64,000 nucleotides of DNA, taken from contig JAUVXV010000001.1 of assembly GCA_030603365.1 (NCBI GenBank), positions 1 through 64,000 of the forward strand, read 5' to 3'. This document shows positions 1 through 9,461 of the stretch, in pieces. Source of the stretch: Candidatus Heimdallarchaeota archaeon (GTDB lineage Archaea > Asgardarchaeota > Heimdallarchaeia > Heimdallarchaeales > Heimdallarchaeaceae). The number at the start of each line of letters is the position of its first letter. The stretch's first letter is position 1. The notes beneath the pieces were generated by a model. It was given only the letters and a program-made list of their open reading frames with translations, did not search any database and was not told the DNA's origin. A program made the position numbers and the translations under genes.

Positions 1-1551
1 TAAAGCACCATTAGAGACATTGGGGTCGTAACCATAGAACACTTCCCATGCATCATCACAACCATCATTGTCAGTATCTGTGTCATTTGGGTCAGTACCA
101 TAAGTATTGACTTCCTCTCCATCAGAGAGACCATCAGAATCAGTATCAGGATCAGTAGGATCAGTTAAACTAGTACACACTTCATAGCCATCATATAATC
201 CATCATCATCAGTATCTATGTCATTTGGGTCAGTACCATAAGTATTGACTTCCTCTCCGTCACTTAATCCATCATTGTCAGTATCTGTGTTATTTGGATC
301 AGTCTCATAGGTATTGACTTCCTCTCCGTCACTTAATCCATCATTGTCAGTATCAGGGTCATCAGGGTCAGTATCATACAGATATATTTCATGAGCATCA
401 TAAACTCCGTCACTATCAGTATCGGTAAAATACAGTTCAGCAGCATCAATTGCTACGTCAGCCTTAAGTACACCCCAACCATAATAATCATCTTTCCCTT
501 CAGCACCTATGTCAGTAGCTGTGATTTTGAGTACATCCTTAACTTGCGCAGGTGTGAGAGTTGGTTGAGCTTCTAATATTAATGCACAAAGCCCAGCTAC
601 ATGAGGTGCTGCCATAGAAGTTCCAGATCCTTTGGCAATATCATCATTTAAAAAAGTGCTCCAAATTTCTGTACCAGGAGCAACAAAATCAAGAGTCTCA
701 CCATAATTACTTGCTTTGCCTGGATCCCATCCCCAATCGGGATATCCAGCTCTTATGTAGTCATCTGAAATGGCACCAACAGAGATTACCTCAGGATATT
801 TCGCAGGGTAAGCTACACCAGTATCCTCATTACCTGCAGCAGCTACGAGTACAACACCTGCATCATAAGCATCCTCAATTGCATTCTTTATTGCTGAACG
901 ATCAATATAACCTCCCCAACTCATGGAGATTATATCTGCACCATTGTTGACCGCCCAATCTATTGCAGCAGCTACTTCTTCAACGTCAACAAAATCTCCG
1001 TCGCTATTCATAATTCTTGCTATTAGAAAATCACATTCAGGTGCAACACCAATCATGCCATCATCATCATCTCGAGCTCCTATAGTTCCTGCACAATGCG
1101 TACCATGACCTAAACCATCATCTGCATTGCTATCACCATAATAAAAGTCCCATTCGTCTACAATTTTACCTACAAAATCATGGTGTAAACCACAAGATTG
1201 TTTATCTATACCACTATCAATCACAGCAACGGTTATCCCATCTCCCGTATAATCTCCTCCAATATCTGTAGCATCTTCATAACCTCCAAAGACTCGTTCT
1301 GCTTCAATGTTATCAACACCCCAATCAAGAGTATCTTCAGAAAATAGTGAGAAACCTCCTTGGTTTTGAGCTATTGACTGGATTATTATTACTTCATTTA
1401 CCATTGATAATACTCTTTCTACTTCAGGTACAAAAACAATATCACTATCTGTTCTTGTAATAGAATAACCATTAACGGTTAAAATAGAAAATATAATTAA
1501 AAAATTTAAAGAGTATATCATAATTTTCTTTCGAATTTTACAATCTCCCAT
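1..1551 (-). CDS. Secreted subtilisin-like serine protease (S8), 3' end cut off by window edge
   Basis: The reading frame is open from an ATG at 1551 to the left edge: 517 codons with no stop, so the C-terminus is missing. After a basic N-terminus a hydrophobic stretch (about residues 11-28) looks like a signal peptide. The subtilase triad is complete: Asp112 in VIDSGID, His149 in GHGTHCAG and Ser312 in GTSMAAPH. The catalytic domain ends near residue 370. It is followed by Asp-rich [16 protein letters not shown] repeats that resemble thrombospondin type 3 calcium-binding repeats. By family it is an extracellular protease that needs calcium for stability. The substrate is unknown; the repeats may be a spacer or surface-attachment region. 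Confidence 0.93.
   Translation of the reverse strand, partial: MGDCKIRKKIMIYSLNFLIIFSILTVNGYSITRTDSDIVFVPEVERVLSMVNEVIIIQSIAQNQGGFSLFSEDTLDWGVDNIEAERVFGGYEDATDIGGDYTGDGITVAVIDSGIDKQSCGLHHDFVGKIVDEWDFYYGDSNADDGLGHGTHCAGTIGARDDDDGMIGVAPECDFLIARIMNSDGDFVDVEEVAAAIDWAVNNGADIISMSWGGYIDRSAIKNAIEDAYDAGVVLVAAAGNEDTGVAYPAKYPEVISVGAISDDYIRAGYPDWGWDPGKASNYGETLDFVAPGTEIWSTFLNDDIAKGSGTSMAAPHVAGLCALILEAQPTLTPAQVKDVLKITATDIGAEGKDDYYGWGVLKADVAIDAAELYFTDTDSDGVYDAHEIYLYDTDPDDPDTDNDGLSDGEEVNTYETDPNNTDTDNDGLSDGEEVNTYGTDPNDIDTDDDGLYDGYEVCTSLTDPTDPDTDSDGLSDGEEVNTYGTDPNDTDTDNDGCDDAWEVFYGYDPNVSNGAL
4..430 (-). repeat. Tandem Asp-rich calcium-binding repeats inside the subtilisin gene
   Basis: Five to six degenerate copies of a 22-24 codon unit with the core [20 protein letters not shown]. 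Neighbouring units are nearly identical at the DNA level: the stretch encoding [11 protein letters not shown] recurs about every 66-72 bp near 91, 229 and 300. The acidic spacing matches type 3 thrombospondin/OmpA-linker calcium-binding repeats. Copy number may vary between strains or collapse in assembly because the units are so alike. Confidence 0.8.
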
Positions 1552-1583
1552 TCTAGTACACCAAATTGGAGTTAAAATTTTAT

Positions 1584-1592
1584 CTTTATAAA
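1584..1592 (-). promoter_or_regulatory. TATA box for the subtilisin gene
   Basis: On the minus strand the sequence reads TTTATAAAG about 33 bp before the ATG at 1551. This is the right distance for an archaeal box A with a leader of roughly 10 nt. Confidence 0.45.
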
Positions 1593-1663
1593 TATTACTG
1601 TTTCTTTTATCAATTTAACCGTTTGTTAATTTATAATGGAAAAACTAATATGTTTAACACAAT

Positions 1664-2374
1664 ATGTTAAATATAATGCGTTTTAAGGTTTCTTCCAAAC
1701 AAATTATGATTACCTTGATTCTGTGTCTTATTGTTACTTCAGTAACTGGACTTGTTTTTTCTCTGATTGAACCATATGATGAACCTTATAATTTGTATAT
1801 TAGACTGACTGACATATCATGGCCTCCTTCTCCAGATCATACTTCACAAAAAGAAACATACGTTACTTATGGGGTTCCTATGGTTTTTGAGCTATGGAAT
1901 CCTTCGAATAAAACCTATGTACACTCAACACCACATAGCAATTTATTAGACCCTCAAATGAAAATAAAATTAGACGAAAATTATACTTTTGATGCAGGTT
2001 ATATGTTTTGGATTCATCTATCAACCCATGAAATTAGACCAGGAGTAACTGTAAAAGAAGCAATTATGTCGGTACAGATAAATGTTTACAATGAATCTAT
2101 CCCTCCATCTGGTAACTATACTGTTTGGGCAGGAATTGTTGGGGATCCTGAACTCTATGGTATCCCACCATTCAACTACACATTTTACAAAACAGTCATC
2201 TATCAGGATTATAATGACAGCATAATAGAGTATGCACCTGTTCCTGAAAATTGGGGAGCAATTTTCCCTTCATATTGGAAGCACCTCCCCACTCTTCTTT
2301 GGTCTTTCTCAGGTGTTGAACTCACGGCAATTGTCTATCTGTTGATAAGGAATTATAAGAAAAAAACTAGATGA
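1664..2374 (+). CDS. Unrecognised extracellular protein anchored by terminal membrane helices
   Basis: No family recognised. The 236-residue protein has an N-terminal hydrophobic helix (residues 13-33), an outside domain of about 165 residues with many aromatics and at least five N-x-S/T sequons (NKT, NYT, NES, NDS), then a C-terminal hydrophobic helix near 212-229 and a basic tail (NYKKKTR). This points to a glycosylated ectodomain held by one or two membrane helices with the basic tail inside. Translation could start at 1664 or at the second ATG at 1676. It is divergent from the subtilisin gene and has no close neighbour downstream. Confidence 0.7.
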   Translation: MLNIMRFKVSSKQIMITLILCLIVTSVTGLVFSLIEPYDEPYNLYIRLTDISWPPSPDHTSQKETYVTYGVPMVFELWNPSNKTYVHSTPHSNLLDPQMKIKLDENYTFDAGYMFWIHLSTHEIRPGVTVKEAIMSVQINVYNESIPPSGNYTVWAGIVGDPELYGIPPFNYTFYKTVIYQDYNDSIIEYAPVPENWGAIFPSYWKHLPTLLWSFSGVELTAIVYLLIRNYKKKTR

Positions 2375-2513
2375 AGATCTGTTAGTGTTACGCTGTTACA
2401 CTTGTGTTCAGAAAATATGATTTTTGGTAAATAATCATGTTATATTCACATCCACTGAATCCCTATTAGCTTTGGTCAAATTAAAGATTCTAAAGACCTA
2501 TTTAGAACCCTAT

Positions 2514-3224
2514 CTATAACGTATAGAAAGAATCTTCCCAAATTCTGAAAATATCCTTGGTAATGAAAGAAGAGACGAAATTCACATGTTTTGAGATTTC
2601 TGAATGAGTAGTTCTAGTTGTATCTTCAATAATCTCATAAGTCAGAACCGATGATTTTCCAATATACTGCGCAAAATACTTATCCACAGTATAGAAAACT
2701 GCCACTGTAAAGGTATAAGGGGGATACTGTTTTCGTTTTGATGCAGGTATTTTCTGTAATATTCGATCACTTATCATTAGTAGAAGTTTCTTATATGCTT
2801 GAATATTCATCTTGTATTTATTTAACACCCTTGCTCGTACCTTTAGGCTAGAACTAATAAGTGAAAGAACAGTGGTGATATAATCTTCACTCTCTAGAAA
2901 AATTGTTTCTACTTCTTTTAATTCTAATTTTCTCAACATCTTTACTAATTGACTCTCTGATATACTTTGTCCCATAATTTTGAAAGCTGTAATGATCTTA
3001 ATAGGCAAAATATTACTATTGTGTTCTCTTAAAGCAAAAAGAAGGCATAAAGCTGATAAGAGGATACTGTTAGAAATATTCTCTTGATATACTTCACTGT
3101 AGTTTTCAAATAAGAATAAGGCTCGCTTCTTTATTTTTCCAGGTATACTAAAGAACTCACAAATAGATTCTATAAGTTCCTGATTGCTTACATCTGGTGG
3201 TGATGGTTTAAGTCCTTTAGCCAT
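2514..3224 (-). CDS. Diverged TFB/TFIIB-like protein, cyclin-fold repeats without zinc ribbon
   Basis: Two all-helical segments (about residues 14-95 and 110-215) fit the paired cyclin folds of archaeal TFB: residues 25-75 resemble repeat one, and a helical run starting at SLKVRARVLNKY resembles repeat two. The N-terminal CxxC zinc ribbon that recruits RNA polymerase is absent. TFB is usually about 300 residues and this has 236. The similarity is weak and read by eye. If correct, it may bind DNA or TBP without recruiting polymerase. The same frame stays open for 39 codons upstream of the ATG, so the start is uncertain. Confidence 0.45.
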   Translation of the reverse strand: MAKGLKPSPPDVSNQELIESICEFFSIPGKIKKRALFLFENYSEVYQENISNSILLSALCLLFALREHNSNILPIKIITAFKIMGQSISESQLVKMLRKLELKEVETIFLESEDYITTVLSLISSSLKVRARVLNKYKMNIQAYKKLLLMISDRILQKIPASKRKQYPPYTFTVAVFYTVDKYFAQYIGKSSVLTYEIIEDTTRTTHSEISKHVNFVSSFITKDIFRIWEDSFYTL

Positions 3225-3469
3225 ATGTAAGTGAGTTCTGATGTCTGCATAAAGATCATCCGTACAGTATTTGAAAGCGAATTCCGAGTGTTCTCGAATA
3301 ATAAATTCTGCAACTTCAGTAAGTTTTCCTGTTGATTTTTGTTACAGGATTGGTTTGGATTATGTTTCCTGTAGTCCTTTCAGAGTACCTATAGCACGTC
3401 TTGCAGCAGCACATGCAACTTTGAAAAACAAATAATTCTATTTTTCTTTTTTTCTTCTTTTCTATTTTT
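3225..3469 (-). other. Intergenic stretch with in-frame coding remnants and two stops
   Basis: On the minus strand, in the frame of the TFB-like gene, 39 open codons (3225-3341) precede its ATG. They follow a TAA at 3342-3344 and another TAA at 3360-3362. Beyond those, still in frame, is a 20-codon peptide containing [15 protein letters not shown]. No ATG, GTG or TTG occurs in the 39 codons. This looks either like the decayed front of a longer gene or like chance openness in AT-rich DNA. Confidence 0.35.
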
Positions 3470-4420
3470 CTATAACGTGATTATTCTATCAATACTATCT
3501 AAGAAAAATCCTACATCTTCTATGAATTCAAAAAGCAATCTAACTAAATCTGACTTAAGCGAAGTTCTATGTAGTGCAATAAGCTCATCTAACATCTGTA
3601 TGTTTGTTTTTGTATTTGCAAATTCAGTGTAAATTCCAATAATGTCTTTTTCTTGCAAAGTGCTTAATAGATTTTCTAAAATTTCCAAAATGAAATACAT
3701 TTTGTTATTTATATCCCCTGATTCACTGTAACTTTCAAGCATGATTTTTGTAGATATCTCTTGAGCTTTAGAAGCAATGTCCTCATAAGCTATATCGAGC
3801 ATTTCTACAACTAAATCATCAACCATTATTTCATCTGGTTTCTCTTCAGTTGGTACCTCTGACACTTCTAACTTGTGAGTTGTTTCCTTAATCTCTTCAT
3901 CTAACCATTTAACAAATGATGGAGTAATGATAGGTTTTCGTTCTAGAAGTGTGTCTGCGGAAGTAAAATCTTCTTGCTTTGGTTTGGGATGAAAATACTG
4001 ATTCTTAATCGTCGAATGAGTGGTATATTCAGGATAATTCTCATAAACGTACTCTATTAACTGACGTAAACCATAGTTTTTGAAGTCATAACATAGATCT
4101 TGGATAACTTGATCATATATCTCTCCAAAGTCATTTTCAAGGATGTATTGTTCTCCATAATCAGTAATTTGATAGCGATGTAGGACTTCTGGACCAGATT
4201 TTTCAACTTCTTCGTGCTCAATGTACCCGTAATCAATCAGGTGTTGGATGTCCTCTTGCACCACCTGACAATAGGGACCAAATTTAAAGGGTATGAACCC
4301 ATATCCCGTTTGAATGTGATAATTCTTCTCTAGAAGAAATAATAGCTTCTGAAACTGCACTCTCCCATTAACAAATCCCATGTGTTTCAGTAATAACAAT
4401 AGTGTTGAATAACGGGACAT
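3470..4420 (-). CDS. YwgA/DUF4065-like N-terminal domain protein
   Basis: The first ~115 residues look like the winged-helix-type domain of YwgA/DUF4065 (Panacea-like) proteins: residues 18-30 (NGRVQFQKLLFLL) followed by FKFGPYCQVVQEDI and a LIDYGYIE helix. Members occur as phage-associated proteins and as antitoxin-like modules. The remaining ~200 residues are acidic and helical with no recognised motif. No toxin-like gene is adjacent, so an antitoxin role is not supported here. Its role is unknown. Confidence 0.5.
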   Translation of the reverse strand: MSRYSTLLLLLKHMGFVNGRVQFQKLLFLLEKNYHIQTGYGFIPFKFGPYCQVVQEDIQHLIDYGYIEHEEVEKSGPEVLHRYQITDYGEQYILENDFGEIYDQVIQDLCYDFKNYGLRQLIEYVYENYPEYTTHSTIKNQYFHPKPKQEDFTSADTLLERKPIITPSFVKWLDEEIKETTHKLEVSEVPTEEKPDEIMVDDLVVEMLDIAYEDIASKAQEISTKIMLESYSESGDINNKMYFILEILENLLSTLQEKDIIGIYTEFANTKTNIQMLDELIALHRTSLKSDLVRLLFEFIEDVGFFLDSIDRIITL

Positions 4421-4492
4421 CTTAATATATTAGTAAGAGATTAATATATAAACTCATAAAAACCTAAAGGACATGCAATTAGGGTGCTTTTT

Positions 4493-5608
4493 TCATACTG
4501 CAATTCTATACACAATATTTTCACGATATCCTGTAACTACCCTAACATACCCACATAACAAGCTGTCTAATTCATTATCTCCTGTATCAACTAGTAATGG
4601 TTGACCACTTAGTGAGTTAATTTTCTGTTTTGTAGCAACTACTATAATGTTGTTTTTTCCTACATTCCTGATTACTGCAGGGCTTAATTGCTGATTACCC
4701 CTACCAAGTAAGAAACCTTGACCACCGATGGGGGTGACTATCAATTTAGCTTTTTTTTCCTTTATGTGTTCTAGCAACTTCTTTTCGTTCAGATCCTTTT
4801 CAATGAGTTGCTTCCTATAAATGAGATCTACACCCAACAATGTATACTCAAGTTCTATATTCTCCATAATTGTTCTAGTAGTTGTTCCAGGACCAATAAT
4901 ATAGAAGTAATCTTCATCCATATTTTCTATGATTTCTTGAGCTAATGCTTCTTGGGAATAATGTTCATCTGCTAAACTACTTGCTTTCAATCCTTGGACA
5001 TGTTGTTTTTCATAAGGGATTTTCAAATAACCATAGAGCTTTGCAGATATAATCCCTGTTCTAAAAGCTTCTTCATCAATATCCATAACTTCTGCTTCTT
5101 TCAGCTCTTTCACTCTTCCTTGGATATATGAAACAGTTAAGTCACCAGCTCTAAATGGATTGCAAGCATAAACAGCTGAATGCATTTTAACTCCCGTGGG
5201 GATACCAAGTACAACTACATCATCTCCAATAGCATTGTAAATGTCTCGCGCCGTTCCATCTCCTCCAGCAAAAAGTAAAAGATCAATTTCAAGCTTACAC
5301 AAATCTCTAGAAGCTTGTTGAGTGTCGTCAGCAGTAGTGTTCCCTTTTACTATGGACCCAATAACTTTCGGATCGAAACCACATTGCCTAGCTACTGTCT
5401 CTCCCATTTCACCTGGATAAGTTATTAACTCAATCTCATTTTTAAGAAAAACAAGCCTTTCCAGCGTCTTGATTGTACGTTGTGGTGATATTTGTTCGGC
5501 CCCCAATTTTATAGCTTCTTCCAGAATCGCTAGTCCATCAGTCCCTTTAAGTCCAACTTTACCACCCATGCCGGCAATGGGATTTACAATCAAACCTATT
5601 TTTTTCAA
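4493..5608 (-). CDS. AcoX-type ATP-NAD kinase-like protein (COG3199)
   Basis: The start NPIAGMGGKVGLKGTDG and the later FAGGDGTARDIYNAIGDD carry the NAD-kinase/diacylglycerol-kinase GGDGT nucleotide-binding signature. GIPTGVKMHSAVYACNP matches the AcoX-like branch, and the length (371 residues) fits that branch. Translation begins at a TTG (5606-5608) behind GGATGAT. It is the last gene of an operon with gcvPB, gcvPA and two dehydrogenases, 22 bp after gcvPB. Members probably phosphorylate a small molecule. The substrate is not known, and the glycine decarboxylase context is the best clue. Confidence 0.8.
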   Translation of the reverse strand: MKKIGLIVNPIAGMGGKVGLKGTDGLAILEEAIKLGAEQISPQRTIKTLERLVFLKNEIELITYPGEMGETVARQCGFDPKVIGSIVKGNTTADDTQQASRDLCKLEIDLLLFAGGDGTARDIYNAIGDDVVVLGIPTGVKMHSAVYACNPFRAGDLTVSYIQGRVKELKEAEVMDIDEEAFRTGIISAKLYGYLKIPYEKQHVQGLKASSLADEHYSQEALAQEIIENMDEDYFYIIGPGTTTRTIMENIELEYTLLGVDLIYRKQLIEKDLNEKKLLEHIKEKKAKLIVTPIGGQGFLLGRGNQQLSPAVIRNVGKNNIIVVATKQKINSLSGQPLLVDTGDNELDSLLCGYVRVVTGYRENIVYRIAV

Positions 5609-5630
5609 TCAAATCATCCTTTTACAATTC

Positions 5631-7181
5631 TTACTTCTTACTTTTCTTCAGATAAGACCTCCAAGTAATAGCCCATCTAGCAGGATCATCTAACGGATCA
5701 TGATTAATTTTATGTACAACACTTCTGTGAGGAGCGCTCTTGACAAAATCTGGTTTTTCATATGCTTCCTCAACTACTTTTTTTAATCCAGCAATGTATT
5801 CATCAAGTTCAGCTTTCGAATAGGATTCAGTGGGTTCAAGAGTGAAAGGTTGAGGGACAATAAATGGATGATGACTAGACCACATATGGAATCCAAAATC
5901 TGCCATACGACAAGTAATGTCTTCAGTTGTTACTCCTGTCTCTTTGTAAAGCTCATCCCAACTATAACGAACTTGTTCAATTCGATGCCTTCCTTTCGCA
6001 TATGGAGCACTTGCTCCACGAATTTCTAGTATCTTCTTCAAAAGATAATTATTATTTAGTACAGCTATTTCAGATACTTCTTTTAACCCATCCTTACCTA
6101 AACTCATAATCCAAGAATATGCTTTCAATATGGCAGGAACTACCCCAAAGAAAGCTCTAACCTTACCAATGCTTCTTGGGATATTATAGTTAAGATAGTA
6201 TTTTGTTTCATCATATTCAACCAATGGAACAGGTAAGAATTGTATGAACTCTTTGGATACACCAAGAGCTCCAGATGCAGGACCTCCACAGCCATGAGGA
6301 GAAGAAAAAGTTTTGTGAAGATTAAAGAAACAAAAATCAAAATCAGCTTCTTTAGCTCTAGTAATCCCTAAGATACCATTAGCATTAGCTTGGTCATAGC
6401 CACAAACACCACCAACCTCATGAACAATTCTAGTAAATTCTTTTATCTTAGGATTAAAGATACCTGTATCTTCTGGATTAGTAATTAATAGACCTGCAGT
6501 ACGGTCAGAAACAGCTGTTTTAAGAGCTTCAACATCGGGTAATCCGTCTTCATTTGGGTAAATATTGATGACTCTGTATCCTTTTACGTTAGGCGCAGCA
6601 GCATCTGAAGGATGAGAAAACATAGTAGAAATGATCTCATCACGTTTTTCTGATTCTCCATTAGCTTCATGGTACGCATGAATAATAGAAACCATAGCGA
6701 ATATTGCTTGACTTCCACCACCTGGTTGGAATGTAAACTTATCTAGACCTGAAATTTCCCTGAGAAATAGATCTAATTTGTAGATTATCTCCAAGATTCC
6801 TTGGACAGTGCTTTCATCTTGTGACGGGTGAAGTTCCGTAAACTTTGGCGAGGTAGCAAATTGTTCATTGATTTTTGGACTATATTTCATTGTGCATGTT
6901 CCTTGCCCAATATCAACATTCAAATCTGCTCCAAGGGTTTGTTGAGAAATACGAAGATAGTGTTTTAGAACTTGCATTTGGGAAAGTTCAGGTAAATTCG
7001 GAGGTTGTTTTCTTATCATATTTTTTGGAAGTTTGGAAATTCCATTACCAACAATTTCCTTAATCTCCTTCTCAATCTCTGGAAATAAAATACCGCGTTC
7101 ACCTTTACTACTTAATTCGTAAATAACAGGTTCATCCCATTTAGCTTGATGAAAATTCCTTACTTTGGTTTTCCTTTGCAT
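5631..7181 (-). CDS. gcvPB: Glycine dehydrogenase (decarboxylating) subunit 2
   Basis: This is the PLP-bearing half of the split glycine cleavage P-protein. It decarboxylates glycine and passes the aminomethyl group to lipoylated H-protein. The diagnostic segment FFNLHKTFSSPHGCGGP (near residue 285) contains the lysine that binds PLP; the glycine-rich GGGSQA motif lies near residue 155. The length (516 residues) is normal. It starts right after gcvPA (stop at 7183) behind a strong AGGAGGGA ribosome site, so the halves are co-translated. No gene for H-protein, T-protein or lipoamide dehydrogenase is in the window. Confidence 0.95.
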   Translation of the reverse strand: MQRKTKVRNFHQAKWDEPVIYELSSKGERGILFPEIEKEIKEIVGNGISKLPKNMIRKQPPNLPELSQMQVLKHYLRISQQTLGADLNVDIGQGTCTMKYSPKINEQFATSPKFTELHPSQDESTVQGILEIIYKLDLFLREISGLDKFTFQPGGGSQAIFAMVSIIHAYHEANGESEKRDEIISTMFSHPSDAAAPNVKGYRVINIYPNEDGLPDVEALKTAVSDRTAGLLITNPEDTGIFNPKIKEFTRIVHEVGGVCGYDQANANGILGITRAKEADFDFCFFNLHKTFSSPHGCGGPASGALGVSKEFIQFLPVPLVEYDETKYYLNYNIPRSIGKVRAFFGVVPAILKAYSWIMSLGKDGLKEVSEIAVLNNNYLLKKILEIRGASAPYAKGRHRIEQVRYSWDELYKETGVTTEDITCRMADFGFHMWSSHHPFIVPQPFTLEPTESYSKAELDEYIAGLKKVVEEAYEKPDFVKSAPHRSVVHKINHDPLDDPARWAITWRSYLKKSKK

Positions 7182-7182
7182 C

Positions 7183-8592
7183 TCAAATCCCTCCTTGATT
7201 TAGGATTTCATCTAACGTTTGAACAAGTCGATCAATATCTTCTTTTGAATGAACCTCTGTTATACAATAGGCGGAACAGTTTCCTAGCTCTGGAAACTCT
7301 CTAGAAATATTTTTACCACCAAATATGCCTTTCCTGAGAAGGGCTTTGTTTATATTATCAACATTTTTTCCTGTATCATTGAAGTCCACAATAAATTCTT
7401 TGAAGTGAGATGATTGAAGGAATGGTATTCTTACTCCTTTAATTTCTGAAAGCTTCTTTAGAGCATATTGTGATTTTTGCACGATTACTTGACCTAATTC
7501 TTGTATTCCTTGTGGTCCAGCCAATGCCAAATATACTCCCGCTGTAATCCCCCATAACGCAGTAGCTGTTCCTATAAACTCTTTACCTTCAATTCTATCA
7601 TGAAAAGATGTTCGATCATATGTTACATCCCCAAACCCATGCTCACCTTCAACAATAGTAGTAGTAATACCAAAAAGTCTAGAAGGATACTCCATTACAA
7701 AGCGTTCTTCATCTCTGGTTGCAATAAAACCTGCTTGTCCTCCACCAAATTGCATGTGTATACCTAGCGCTTGAATATCCCCACAAACGATATCTGCACC
7801 ATAATTGCTGGGAGGTATAAGGATACCAAGGGAAATAGGATCTACTCCTACAAGACTTAATGCTCCATATTTGTGTGCAATATCTGAAATAGTCTCGCCT
7901 TGGTCATCTATAATACCAAGGTATGAAGGATTTTCAAAATATACTGCAGCTGTTTTAGTAGAAATTTTCGACTTTAAATCTTTTAAGTCTAGTTTTCCAG
8001 TTTCTTTATCATAACCAATTAGTTTAATTTCAACAGTAGGTGAGCAATAATTTCTAATTATAGAGAGTCTATCAGGAGAAATTGATCCAGCTATAAGTAC
8101 TTCAAAACGTTTAGTTATCCTTCCAGCCATTCTTATTGAAGTACTAGCAGCTTGTCCCCAATCGTAAGTTGGCACATTCACTACATCCATGTCCAAAAGC
8201 TCTCCCATCATACTAGCATATTCAAAAAGCGATTGAAACCTTCCATGGTCCTCATAGGGTTCGCCAGCATAGGCTGTTAGAAATTCGGATCGTTGATTAA
8301 TTTCATCACATATTGCGGGAACATAATGTTGCCAGCAATCTCCTCCTAAGAAACTAAGGTTTTCTTGACAAGTTTGATTTTTTGATAGAATGTATTCCAC
8401 ATGTTTTTTTAGAGCATATTCCGATAGTAAGGGGTCAGGCAAATTCATTTCATCTTTAAACCTTAAATCATCAGGAATATCCTCATACAGTGTTTCAATA
8501 TCTTTAACACCGATCTCTTCTAGCATCTTTTCTTTTACTTCTGGAACAGAATTCGGGATGTAGGGGTGAATAATTGTTTTCTTCTTATCCAT
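7183..8592 (-). CDS. gcvPA: Glycine dehydrogenase (decarboxylating) subunit 1
   Basis: This is the N-terminal half of the split P-protein, a PLP-fold partner that forms a heterodimer with GcvPB. The opening HPYIPNSVPEVKEKMLEEIG, the FLGGDCWQHYVPA segment and AYAGEPYEDHGRFQSLFEY are typical of this subunit. At 469 residues it is of usual length. An ideal GGAGGAG ribosome site precedes the ATG at 8592. Two short-chain dehydrogenases lie upstream in the same direction. Confidence 0.95.
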   Translation of the reverse strand: MDKKKTIIHPYIPNSVPEVKEKMLEEIGVKDIETLYEDIPDDLRFKDEMNLPDPLLSEYALKKHVEYILSKNQTCQENLSFLGGDCWQHYVPAICDEINQRSEFLTAYAGEPYEDHGRFQSLFEYASMMGELLDMDVVNVPTYDWGQAASTSIRMAGRITKRFEVLIAGSISPDRLSIIRNYCSPTVEIKLIGYDKETGKLDLKDLKSKISTKTAAVYFENPSYLGIIDDQGETISDIAHKYGALSLVGVDPISLGILIPPSNYGADIVCGDIQALGIHMQFGGGQAGFIATRDEERFVMEYPSRLFGITTTIVEGEHGFGDVTYDRTSFHDRIEGKEFIGTATALWGITAGVYLALAGPQGIQELGQVIVQKSQYALKKLSEIKGVRIPFLQSSHFKEFIVDFNDTGKNVDNINKALLRKGIFGGKNISREFPELGNCSAYCITEVHSKEDIDRLVQTLDEILNQGGI

Positions 8593-8642
8593 AAAATGCT
8601 CCTCCGATATAATCTATACATGTATTTTCTAGAACTATGAAC

Positions 8643-9434
8643 TCAAGCTAAACCTCCACCATCAACAATTATTGAAGTCCCAGTTACCCAACTTGAAAGG
8701 TCACTTGCAAGATAAAGAACAGTATTTGCTACATCTTCAGGGATCCCTACACGATTGAGAGGGCGATCTGCAGCTTCTTTCATGAACATTTCTTCATCTA
8801 CACCTAGCTGTTTTGCTTCTCCTCGTAATAGTGGAGTATCGATATCGCCAGGACAAACACAATTAACACGAATGCCATCTTTACCATGATCAATTGCCAT
8901 AGCTCGTGTCATGTTTACCACGCCACCCTTGGCTGCACAGTAGGCAACTGCATTAGGTCCTCCTTTAATGCCCCAACCAGAACCAGTATTAATAATGCTC
9001 CCACCTTTCCCTTTGATCATAATTGGAATTACTTGCTTGGAAAGGAGATAAATTGCTTTCAAGTTAACATCCATTGTTAAATCCCAGTCTTTTTCTTCTA
9101 AATCTAAAACGTTCTTTCGACGTATCACACCAGCATTATTAAAAAGAATATCAATTCTTCCAAACTCTTTGTAAATATCTTCAACTGTTATCTTGCTTTC
9201 AGAATCAGCAGTAACATCACAGAGGAAAAATTTGGCTTTTCCCCCTGTTTCCAAAATTTGTTCCATTACTCCCAAACCATCAGATTCATTAATGTCAATT
9301 AAAGCAACAGTAGCACCCACTTCTGCTAGAAGTTTTGCTGTGATTAATCCGATACCAGATGCTGCCCCTGTAACTATAGCAACTTTTCCTTCTAAAGAAA
9401 TGAGGTCTAAAATCCGTTTATATTTTGTTTCCAT
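8643..9434 (-). CDS. Short-chain dehydrogenase/reductase (SDR)
   Basis: Classical NAD(P)-dependent SDR of 263 residues. It has the cofactor motif TGAASGIG near residue 22, NNAG near 100, catalytic Ser in the NTGSGWG segment and the YCAAK catalytic Tyr-Lys pair. The C-terminal WVTGTSIIVDGG is the usual SDR ending. The acidic residue after the second strand (IDINE) favours NAD over NADP. It is second in an operon that continues into gcvPA about 50 bp downstream. The substrate cannot be told from sequence; the context suggests an alcohol or hydroxy-acid linked to glycine or serine metabolism. Confidence 0.9.
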   Translation of the reverse strand: METKYKRILDLISLEGKVAIVTGAASGIGLITAKLLAEVGATVALIDINESDGLGVMEQILETGGKAKFFLCDVTADSESKITVEDIYKEFGRIDILFNNAGVIRRKNVLDLEEKDWDLTMDVNLKAIYLLSKQVIPIMIKGKGGSIINTGSGWGIKGGPNAVAYCAAKGGVVNMTRAMAIDHGKDGIRVNCVCPGDIDTPLLRGEAKQLGVDEEMFMKEAADRPLNRVGIPEDVANTVLYLASDLSSWVTGTSIIVDGGGLA

Positions 9435-9461
9435 CGCGATCTACTCGAGTGTTTTTCCTAA

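Noticed and set aside
4..430. Direct DNA repeats that might be a CRISPR or satellite array
   Set aside because: The units are in frame with the subtilisin gene and encode acidic calcium-binding repeats. Spacers of constant length with unique sequence are absent.
3225..3469. Intron-like gt...ttacag signals between the TFB-like and YwgA-like genes
   Set aside because: Pyrimidine runs ending in ag are common in AT-rich DNA. No coding frame is restored by joining them, and spliceosomal introns are not expected in archaea.
3470..4420. YwgA/DUF4065-like gene as the antitoxin half of a toxin-antitoxin pair
   Set aside because: The flanking genes are a TFB-like protein and an AcoX-type kinase, neither toxin-like, so no pair is supported.
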